Assembly (NCBI GenBank): GCA_934725655.1
Contig: CAKVCJ010000108.1
Coordinates: 1-6,549, forward strand
Direction: 5' to 3'
Source of the DNA: an uncultured Brachyspira sp.
GTDB lineage: Bacteria; Spirochaetota; Brachyspiria; Brachyspirales; Brachyspiraceae
DNA: 6,549 nucleotides
The notes under the pieces are model-generated. The model did not search any database and had not been told where the DNA came from. It saw nothing but the letters and a program-made list of their open reading frames with translations. Numbering within the stretch: the first letter of the stretch is position 1; every line of letters starts with the position of its first letter. A program made the position numbers and the translations under genes. Shown piece by piece: positions 1-5,432 of the stretch.

Positions 1-163
1 TTTCTCTAATTATTTTTTCGCAATTTAAAGCACTTTCTATATTTTCAGGATAAGGCATACCATGTGATATTATTGTGCTTTCTAATGCAACAACAGATTT
101 TTTTTCACTTAAAGCAGTTTTTACCTCTTCACTAATATCTAAAAAATTATTTAATTCATTCAT
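1..163 (-). CDS. psuG: Pseudouridine-5'-phosphate glycosidase, N-terminal fragment (runs off left edge)
   Basis: Reading the minus strand from the ATG at 163-161 gives 54 open codons to the window edge, starting [18 protein letters not shown]. Residues 24-39 read [16 protein letters not shown], which I recognise as the highly conserved N-terminal signature of the PsuG/IndA (YeiN) family. The Glu of the ALEST motif lies in the active site of that family. Known role: PsuG reversibly splits pseudouridine 5'-phosphate into uracil and ribose 5-phosphate in the cytoplasm, after a PfkB-type kinase (PsuK) phosphorylates pseudouridine. Only about one sixth of the usual roughly 300 residues is visible, so the catalytic lysine cannot be checked. 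The start lies 10 bases beyond the stop of the barrel-protein gene. A weak AGG overlapping that stop is the only Shine-Dalgarno-like element, which suggests co-transcription and perhaps translational coupling. A psuK gene would be expected further left, but this is not visible. Confidence 0.85.
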   Translation of the reverse strand, partial: MNELNNFLDISEEVKTALSEKKSVVALESTIISHGMPYPENIESALNCEKIIRE

Positions 164-173
164 TTATTATAAC

Positions 174-866
174 CTATCTGTCTTTAAAGAAATCCAAAAA
201 ATATCCAAATTGTAACCCTATATCTAATGAACTTATAGATTTATTTGCAATTCTCATATCTTTAAAATAATCATTATTATTAAACTGCAAAGCAAAATCA
301 TAATTAACATATACTCCTAAAAGAAGATAATTTAATATATGAAAATCTAAAGAAAATTTAATATATGGTATTAAAGCGTTTTCAAAAATATCCGTTATGT
401 CGCCTCTATCAAGATAATATTTTCCATTATATGAAAAAGGATTACTATAATCATTTTCTATACGATAAGAACCGCTGATAGGTATTTTTACTCCGCCTCC
501 GCCTGATAAAGACATGAAAAAGAAATTAAATCTAAATAGTCCCCCTATCATAAAACTATCAAATTGATAATTTTCAGTTGCTCTGTTTCCATTTATATCA
601 TATTTTAAAGCATAAGAGTCATGATAATATCCAATATCTGCAAGTATTGATATGCCTGTATTGTCAGTTATATTATTTTTTATTCCAACTAAAAGAGAAT
701 ATCCCATATCAAAGTCTCTAAAACTTGAAGGAAGAATTGAAGATGAGTCGGCAACAGCACCGCTCATTGCAAACTGACCTACAAAACCTAAACTTACACC
801 TATAGCACTAAGATTATAGTAGAATAATGAACTAATTAATAATACAAATAAAAAGATTTTTTTCAT
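174..866 (-). CDS. Predicted outer-membrane beta-barrel protein (230 aa)
   Basis: The product begins with a clear signal peptide: MKK, then a hydrophobic run to about residue 17, with likely cleavage near Ser-Ala at 20-21. The remainder has the alternating hydrophobic/polar pattern with many Gly, Tyr, Phe and Asn expected of amphipathic beta strands. Examples are the stretch around FMIGGLFRFNFFFMSLSGGGG and the C-terminal strand SSLDIGLQFGYFLDFF. This fits a small barrel of about eight strands exported to the outer membrane, in the broad OmpA/OmpW-like porin-fold class. I cannot assign it to a named family, and ligand and function are unknown. The ATG start at 866-864 is supported by a strong GGGAG ribosome binding site (873-877). 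A candidate promoter overlaps the end of the upstream membrane-protein gene, and the stop lies 10 bases before psuG. A role as a surface porin or adhesin is inference only. Confidence 0.8.
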   Translation of the reverse strand: MKKIFLFVLLISSLFYYNLSAIGVSLGFVGQFAMSGAVADSSSILPSSFRDFDMGYSLLVGIKNNITDNTGISILADIGYYHDSYALKYDINGNRATENYQFDSFMIGGLFRFNFFFMSLSGGGGVKIPISGSYRIENDYSNPFSYNGKYYLDRGDITDIFENALIPYIKFSLDFHILNYLLLGVYVNYDFALQFNNNDYFKDMRIANKSISSLDIGLQFGYFLDFFKDR

Positions 867-870
867 TTTT

Positions 871-877
871 CTCTCCC
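871..877 (-). promoter_or_regulatory. Ribosome binding site of the barrel-protein gene
   Basis: The minus strand reads GGGAGAG immediately followed by AAAA and the ATG. It is a strong Shine-Dalgarno match at normal spacing and fixes the start at 866. Confidence 0.75.
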
Positions 878-879
878 AA

Positions 880-905
880 TTAAATAGTTTAATATAACTA
901 TTTAA
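880..905. repeat. Perfect inverted repeat, 10-bp arms, over the barrel-gene promoter
   Basis: TTAAATAGTT (880-889) is the exact reverse complement of AACTATTTAA (896-905), with a 6-base centre (TAATAT). The palindrome covers the candidate -10 and most of the spacer of the promoter driving the barrel-protein gene. That is where a dimeric repressor would bind. The stem has only one G-C pair per arm and no T-run follows it on the minus strand, so a rho-independent terminator for the upstream gene is less likely. An operator role is inference. Confidence 0.5.
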
Positions 906-913
906 AAAGTCAA
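886..913 (-). promoter_or_regulatory. Candidate sigma-70 promoter of the barrel-protein gene
   Basis: On the minus strand TTGACT (913-908) is followed after 16 bases by TAAACT (891-886). The -35 hexamer matches 5 of 6 consensus bases and the -10 matches 4 of 6. The -35 overlaps the TGA stop (912-910) of the upstream membrane-protein gene. A start about seven bases after the -10 would leave a leader of roughly 15 bases that just contains the GGGAG site. In such AT-rich DNA weak hexamers arise by chance, so this rests mainly on the -35 and the spacing. Confidence 0.45.
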
Positions 914-2031
914 GTAAATAACAAAATAGTAAATAAAATTATATAGACAAAATTATAATAAAAAATAAACTCTCTTTTTTTTATTATATATAAAATGATG
1001 TTGTATATTGCATTAGACAGTATTATCGCACTAACAAAAATTATATTATTATTATTATTATTATTTATAATAAGAAATAAAGAAAATATAATAATAAATA
1101 TATTTGATATAATATAAGAAATATATTCATATTTATCTAATTTTTTATCTGCTCTAAATAAGAAAATTATTTTGATAAATAAAATTAAAAATAAAATATA
1201 TAAATAAAGAAATAATTTATGAGATGATAATATATTATTTTTTAAGCTGAGTATTATTAATGACAGAGAAGTAATTGATATAAATATACTTATAGTTCTT
1301 GATACTGTTATTGATAGTTTTGTGTTTTGCATTTTATTATATAGAAAATAAGCGAAGTATAATATAGAAGAGCTTAGTATTATAAATATACTATAAAATA
1401 TTTTTAAGTTAAGCATGTTGTCTCTTATTAAAAATATAGTAAGTTTTTTTATATCTAATTTATTATTAAATTTCATTAAAACAAATATTGATATAAAAAC
1501 AATAAATAATACAAAATATAACAAAAAAGCCCATATAATAATTTCAGCTATCATAGTATAGAAGTTGTATAGATTAGAAATATTTTTTATATCATATTTA
1601 ATGTATGAAAGAGATAGTGAAAAAATAATGAGCATATTGGCAGAGAATATATGAATTAATAATTTTATATATTCTTTTGATATACTCATTTTTATTAATA
1701 ATTCATATGGTAAGTTATACAAATAAATTGATATTATAAATATTATAATTGCTGTTATAATTAGAGATTTTGGCGATACTGGATTGAGTGAGAATAAAAA
1801 AGTAAATATAAAAAAACTGAGCGGGATTAAAAAAGAAAATAATATTTTTAATAGAAATATAAATTCATTATTAAAAAATATTTCAAAATTTGATAAATTG
1901 TCTGTAGCTTTATATATATCTATTGTAATAAATGGTACTATATAAATAATAGATATTATTAAAATAAAACTAATAGCTATTATAATATTAAAATTTTTTA
2001 TTATATTTTTGTAGGCATTTGTTTTACACAT
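910..2031 (-). CDS. Polytopic membrane protein of unknown function (373 aa)
   Basis: I do not recognise the family. The protein is almost entirely hydrophobic (Ile, Leu, Phe) with about 10-11 predicted transmembrane helices, roughly at residues 15-36, 57-82, 89-109, 121-144, 159-186, 211-231, 247-263, 273-292, 303-322, 330-350 and 355-373. The loops are short and Lys/Asn-rich. There is no recognisable transporter signature, ATPase motif or catalytic motif. Residues 323-329 are seven consecutive asparagines encoded by seven identical AAT codons in the loop between the last-but-two helices. The ATG (2031-2029) has an AGGA site six bases upstream and a consensus promoter just behind it, so start and expression are well supported. 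The stop overlaps the candidate promoter of the barrel gene 44 bases downstream. It could be a transporter, flippase-like protein or membrane enzyme; nothing in the sequence decides between these. Confidence 0.8.
   Translation of the reverse strand: MCKTNAYKNIIKNFNIIIAISFILIISIIYIVPFITIDIYKATDNLSNFEIFFNNEFIFLLKILFSFLIPLSFFIFTFLFSLNPVSPKSLIITAIIIFIISIYLYNLPYELLIKMSISKEYIKLLIHIFSANMLIIFSLSLSYIKYDIKNISNLYNFYTMIAEIIIWAFLLYFVLFIVFISIFVLMKFNNKLDIKKLTIFLIRDNMLNLKIFYSIFIILSSSILYFAYFLYNKMQNTKLSITVSRTISIFISITSLSLIILSLKNNILSSHKLFLYLYILFLILFIKIIFLFRADKKLDKYEYISYIISNIFIIIFSLFLIINNNNNNNIIFVSAIILSNAIYNIILYIIKKREFIFYYNFVYIILFTILLFT
1045..1065 (-). repeat. AAT trinucleotide tract (7 units) coding for poly-Asn
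   Basis: ATT is repeated seven times on the plus strand. On the coding (minus) strand this is seven AAT codons giving Asn 323-329 of the membrane protein. A perfect short tandem repeat can change in unit number by replication slippage. Because the unit is three bases, the frame would be kept and only loop length would vary. Confidence 0.85.
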
Positions 2032-2037
2032 TTCTAT

Positions 2038-2081
2038 TCCTAATAGAGTGTGATTATAAATCTTTTATGATATGATGTCAA
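2038..2081 (-). promoter_or_regulatory. Consensus sigma-70 promoter and RBS of the membrane-protein gene
   Basis: The minus strand carries TTGACA (2081-2076), a 17-base spacer and TATAAT (2058-2053). Both hexamers match the housekeeping consensus perfectly at the ideal spacing. Transcription would start near 2046, giving a leader of about 15 bases that contains the AGGA ribosome binding site (2041-2038), six bases before the ATG at 2031. Confidence 0.85.
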
Positions 2082-2149
2082 TAAATTATATATTTTATTG
2101 TTTGAAAGTTGTTTTATTTTATATGTAATATTATAGAGAAAAAAGGCAC

Positions 2150-2178
2150 TTGATTTTTCATTATTATGTAATTATACT
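2150..2178 (+). promoter_or_regulatory. Sigma-70-type promoter of the metallophosphatase gene
   Basis: TTGATT (2150-2155), a 17-base spacer and TATACT (2173-2178) match 4 of 6 and 5 of 6 consensus bases. The predicted start near 2185 leaves a leader of about 25 bases. Together with the leftward promoter at 2053-2081 it makes 2032-2209 a divergent promoter region. Confidence 0.6.
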
Positions 2179-2197
2179 TTAAATATTATTAACTTTT

Positions 2198-2204
2198 GGG
2201 AGGT
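2198..2204 (+). promoter_or_regulatory. Ribosome binding site of the metallophosphatase gene
   Basis: GGGAGGT lies five bases before the ATG at 2210. It is a near-perfect Shine-Dalgarno sequence and fixes the start. Confidence 0.8.
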
Positions 2205-2209
2205 ATAAT

Positions 2210-2902
2210 ATGAAAGTTGCCGTTATTGGTGATTTACATGGCAAGCCTTGCTGGAAGCATTTATTAAAAGATAAGATAAATAATGTTGATAAGATAGTTT
2301 TTTTAGGTGATTACAGCGATGATAGTTGGGTTACTTTTGCAGATAAAGAGATAGCTGATAATTTAAAAGATATTATAAAGTTTAAAAGAAATAATAATTC
2401 TAAAGTTGAGCTTCTTATAGGAAATCATGACTTTCAGTATATAGTTGGATATCCTACAGCAAGCAGGTATAGAAAAAGCTATGCTTGTGAACTTAATAAA
2501 ATTTTTAATGATAATAAAGATATATTTAATGTAGTTTATGTATTAAAAGATTATGTATTTACTCATGCTGGAATTACGAATGGGTGGATTAACTATATAA
2601 AGAAAAAATATAATATTATTAATGATTTTAGTGATATAACAGAAAACATTAATATGGTTTATTCAAATTGCAAAGAAGATTGCAATATAGCCTCTTATAG
2701 AAGAGGGGGGATAAATAAATTTGCTGGAATATTGTGGGCAGATATTGGAGATTTAAAAGAAGATGGGTGTTTTGATTATAATCAGGTTGTTGGGCATAAT
2801 AGAGTAAAAGTAGATACTGTTTTAGAGAAAAATAATCATAAGATTTATATGTGCGATTATTTTGATAGTGATGATAGTCATTTGACTGTGTTGGATATTT
2901 AA
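2210..2902 (+). CDS. PPP/ApaH-like metallophosphatase (calcineurin-like phosphoesterase, 230 aa)
   Basis: All five metal-binding blocks of the calcineurin-like phosphoesterase fold are present in order. They are GDLHG (Asp8, His10), GDYSD (residues 33-37, bridging Asp34), GNHD (71-74, Asn72, His73), THAG (His119) and VVGH (His196). An ILWAD segment (174-178) before the last histidine resembles the LLWSD-type block of PPP phosphatases and the diadenosine-tetraphosphatase ApaH. The enzyme should be a cytoplasmic two-metal hydrolase of phosphate mono- or diesters. Departures from the protein-phosphatase consensus are GDYSD instead of GDxVDRG and GNHD instead of GNHE, so the substrate (phosphoprotein, dinucleotide, RNA cap or other) cannot be called. 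There is no signal peptide or membrane segment. It appears monocistronic: its own promoter and RBS lie upstream, and 155 bases follow before the next gene. Phage genomes also carry enzymes of this size, but nothing else here looks phage-derived. Confidence 0.85.
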   Translation: MKVAVIGDLHGKPCWKHLLKDKINNVDKIVFLGDYSDDSWVTFADKEIADNLKDIIKFKRNNNSKVELLIGNHDFQYIVGYPTASRYRKSYACELNKIFNDNKDIFNVVYVLKDYVFTHAGITNGWINYIKKKYNIINDFSDITENINMVYSNCKEDCNIASYRRGGINKFAGILWADIGDLKEDGCFDYNQVVGHNRVKVDTVLEKNNHKIYMCDYFDSDDSHLTVLDI

Positions 2903-2951
2903 GTTATTTTTTTAAATTCTTAGTAAAATAAAAAACATAAAAGTTATAAAG

Positions 2952-2979
2952 TTGATATTAATTGTTATCAAAATATCAA
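2952..2979. repeat. Nested inverted repeats upstream of the LamG/FN3 gene
   Basis: TTGATATT (2952-2959) is the exact reverse complement of AATATCAA (2972-2979). TTGATA (2952-2957) also pairs with TATCAA at 2966-2971, so one left arm has two alternative right arms. The stretch lies in the 155-base gap between the phosphatase and LamG/FN3 genes. That gap holds no other feature I can call: there is no convincing promoter and no GC-rich terminator. The element could be an operator or a weak hairpin. AT-rich DNA gives short palindromes easily. Confidence 0.35.
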
Positions 2980-3057
2980 TTCTATATTTGTTATTATATA
3001 TTTTTTTAATAATGTAAAATTAATTATATCCGAATAGTTATATAGTAATATTTTAAT

Positions 3058-4488
3058 ATGGGTTTAAATATGCGATATATAGCTATTTTGATGGCTTTTA
3101 CATTAAGTTTAAATATTAATGCTGCTCAAAGCATTTATAATATATTTGCCGACACAAACAATATATATTCTACTACACTTAATAATATCACTAATAGTTT
3201 TAGTTTGAATAATAGAGGAAGTTTATCTTATAATAGAAAAGATATATCAAGCTTATTTTCAAAAGATATAATGAATAAAGTAAATTACTCTGGAATAACT
3301 TATAGTAAAGATATAAAGTTTATGGGAGGAGCAAATGCAGGTGTTGGAGTTTTATTTCCAAATATAAAATCTTTCATTAAGATAGAAAATAAAGGCTATT
3401 CATTTTTTGACAATTTATTGGTAAATAGTTTTACAATAGAGTTCTATTTAAATCCCTATAAGATAAGAATGAACTCTCAAGTTTTATCGAAGACATCTAT
3501 ATATCAGGATGGCGATACTACAAAATATGCAGGCATTAGGGCTAATATAATAGATGGGCGTTTAGTTTGGCAGTTTAATAATTTATTTATGTATAAGGGT
3601 AAATATACTAATGTTACTTTATCTGAAGGGGAATATTTAAAAGAAAATGAATGGAGACATCATAGCATTAGTTTTGATTCTAAAACAGGAAAATTAGTGA
3701 AATATATAGACGGACTTGAAGACCAAGTTATTTATTTAACTAGTACAGGCGACAGAATGGGCTCTCCATATGTATTAGATATAAGTAATATTAGCATAGC
3801 ACCTATATATTTAGGACAAGGTTTTATAGGCGGTATGTACGGATTTTATTTTAGTCCTGATTATAAAAGAGATTTTAACTTAGAAAAATATTTACCAAGC
3901 GGGGAAGTATTAAGCAAAGTAATGCAGTTTAACAGCGATAATATTTTTATAGATGAGATAAATTATATAGCAAAGACTAGTAATGCCACTGGGGTATATG
4001 TTTATTATAGAACTTCTAATGAATATTTTTCTGAAGAAGACAGCAATATAGAATGGACACTTTTAGATTCAACTAATAATATTATAATTAGTCCTAAGAT
4101 TAAATATATTCAAGTTAAGGCCTTATTAGAAAGCGATTCATCTATGGAATATAGTCCTTCATTAAATAGAGTTGAGATAGTTTATCATGAGGGCAGAACT
4201 CCTCAAGCACCTACTAATTTAAAGGCTATTGTTGCTAATAATTCTATTGTTTTAAATTGGGAAGGAAGTCATGAGAATGTAAGCGGATATAAGATATATT
4301 ACGGCACTAAATCTGGAATATATAATGATTATAATCCTATTATAGTTGATGGCAATCAAACTGAGTATGTTATTAATAATTTAGAATATGGAAAGCTTTA
4401 CTACTTTAGGGTAACAACTATAGGTGGTGAAGGAGGAGATATAGAAAGTGAATTTTCTAGTGAAGTTTATGCTAGACCTTTTCACTAA
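3058..4488 (+). CDS. Secreted LamG-like / fibronectin type III domain protein (476 aa)
   Basis: An N-terminal signal peptide (MRYIAILMAFTLSLNINAA, residues 5-23) sends the protein out of the cytoplasm. Residues about 85-275 look like a concanavalin A-like LamG jelly roll, with the strand FTIEFYLNP (125-133) and the family-typical EWRHHSISFD block around Trp199 followed by a YIDG turn. Residues about 285-380 form a second beta-rich module with Trp333 and the pattern YIQVKALLESD...SPSLNRVEIVY, often found beside LamG domains. Residues about 382-475 are a clear fibronectin type III domain (PTNLKA, LNWEG, GYKIYYG, YYFRVT). There is no membrane anchor or catalytic motif, so it is probably a periplasmic or surface carbohydrate- or protein-binding factor. 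The start is uncertain: neither the ATG at 3058 nor that at 3070 has a good Shine-Dalgarno. The second gives a more typical signal peptide and has GGG seven bases upstream. The TPR gene follows after 24 bases, suggesting an operon. Confidence 0.82.
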   Translation: MGLNMRYIAILMAFTLSLNINAAQSIYNIFADTNNIYSTTLNNITNSFSLNNRGSLSYNRKDISSLFSKDIMNKVNYSGITYSKDIKFMGGANAGVGVLFPNIKSFIKIENKGYSFFDNLLVNSFTIEFYLNPYKIRMNSQVLSKTSIYQDGDTTKYAGIRANIIDGRLVWQFNNLFMYKGKYTNVTLSEGEYLKENEWRHHSISFDSKTGKLVKYIDGLEDQVIYLTSTGDRMGSPYVLDISNISIAPIYLGQGFIGGMYGFYFSPDYKRDFNLEKYLPSGEVLSKVMQFNSDNIFIDEINYIAKTSNATGVYVYYRTSNEYFSEEDSNIEWTLLDSTNNIIISPKIKYIQVKALLESDSSMEYSPSLNRVEIVYHEGRTPQAPTNLKAIVANNSIVLNWEGSHENVSGYKIYYGTKSGIYNDYNPIIVDGNQTEYVINNLEYGKLYYFRVTTIGGEGGDIESEFSSEVYARPFH

Positions 4489-4500
4489 TATATTAATTTA

Positions 4501-4515
4501 AGGAGAAATACTGTG
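4501..4515 (+). promoter_or_regulatory. RBS and GTG start of the TPR gene
   Basis: AGGAG (4501-4505) lies seven bases before a GTG (4513-4515). The consensus Shine-Dalgarno makes this non-ATG codon the likely true start. The next in-frame ATG (4636) is about 40 codons inside the first TPR repeats. Confidence 0.75.
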
Positions 4516-5373
4516 TCTATCAATACTAAAGCTATAAAGTTGAGTAATCTTGCCGAAGAATTATTGAAGAAAGGAATTAATACTGAAGCAGTTGAGGCAT
4601 TGAAAAGAAGTATTAGATTGAGTAATGGTGAAGATATGAAATCTTATTTAAAGATAGCTATTACTTTATTTAATAATGGTGATTATGAACATGCTAAAGT
4701 TTTTTTAAATACTTTTTTAGAATATTGGATGGCAGCTGAGGCTTATTTTATATTAGGCTCTATTTCCAAGAAAGAATGCAAATTGCAAGAGGCTTTTGAA
4801 CATTATAAGAAGGGAGTTGCTTTATATAATGGAAATGATCTTGTACCTTATTATGAGTTTTTATCTTTATGTAATATTTTAAAAGAAGAGGATAAGGGAG
4901 TAGATACTGCTAAATATATATTAAAGATAGACAATAGGGATAGAATAGCTTTGGTATTTTTAGCTAATTATTTCTTTGCTAATAAAAAATATAAAGAGGC
5001 TATGAAATTTTATGAGGTTTTAGTTGATAATAATTTAGCTGATTATAATGATTATCATTATTATGGAGTTTGTTTGCATGAGCTAAAAGATTATAAGAGT
5101 GCTGAAAATATGTATTTGCAGGCTTTAGAGATGTATCCTGCTGACAGTCCTGAAACTATTGCATTAAAAAATTTAAGAAATAGAAAATTAGAAGATAATT
5201 ATCCTAATATAGAAAAAAGCAAAAAAGAATATTTAGACAATATAAAACATTCTCCAAAATCAAGCGATTATTTCCATTTAGGCAACATTGAATTTATTAA
5301 TGGTAATTACGACAAAGCCTCAGAGTTTTACTCTAAAGCTAAAGAACTTTATTTAGACAAAGTATGTGTTTGA
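4513..5373 (+). CDS. Tetratricopeptide repeat protein (286 aa)
   Basis: The protein is built almost wholly of 34-residue helix-turn-helix TPR units, roughly at 7-38, 41-73, 74-107, 110-142, 144-177, 181-211 and 250-283. The best ones show the classic A/G-Y-A-P spacing, for example LANYFFANKKYKEAMKFYEVL (149-169), YYGVCLHELKDYKSAENMYLQAL (183-205) and LGNIEFINGNYDKASEFYSKA (256-276, interrupted here only by family-typical residues). A linker at about 212-250 is charged and lacks TPR pattern. No signal peptide, membrane helix or catalytic domain is visible, so it is predicted to be a cytoplasmic protein-binding scaffold. It starts with GTG behind a strong AGGAG, 24 bases after the LamG/FN3 gene, and ends just before a strong terminator, so it is probably the last gene of that operon. 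Its partner is unknown. Confidence 0.85.
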   Translation: MSINTKAIKLSNLAEELLKKGINTEAVEALKRSIRLSNGEDMKSYLKIAITLFNNGDYEHAKVFLNTFLEYWMAAEAYFILGSISKKECKLQEAFEHYKKGVALYNGNDLVPYYEFLSLCNILKEEDKGVDTAKYILKIDNRDRIALVFLANYFFANKKYKEAMKFYEVLVDNNLADYNDYHYYGVCLHELKDYKSAENMYLQALEMYPADSPETIALKNLRNRKLEDNYPNIEKSKKEYLDNIKHSPKSSDYFHLGNIEFINGNYDKASEFYSKAKELYLDKVCV

Positions 5374-5386
5374 TTTATATATATAA

Positions 5387-5418
5387 AAGCCCTATAGATT
5401 AAAAAATCTATAGGGCTT
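5387..5418. terminator. Bidirectional rho-independent terminator
   Basis: AAGCCCTATAGATT (5387-5400) pairs perfectly with AATCTATAGGGCTT (5405-5418) around an AAAA loop, giving a 14-bp stem with a GCCC/GGGC base. On the plus strand it is followed by GTTTATTTATTTT. On the minus strand the stem ends in TTTTATATATATAAA. It sits between the converging stops of the TPR gene (5373) and the DUF2156 gene (5433), so it can end transcription from both sides. Confidence 0.9.
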
Positions 5419-5432
5419 GTTTATTTATTTTA

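Noticed and set aside
880..905. Palindrome as a rho-independent terminator of the membrane-protein gene
   Set aside because: The stem has almost no G-C pairs and is followed on the minus strand by TTGGGAG rather than a T-run, so an operator reading fits better.
1045..1065. ATT repeats as a CRISPR or minisatellite array
   Set aside because: The unit is three bases with no spacers, and it is fully explained as AAT codons within an open reading frame.
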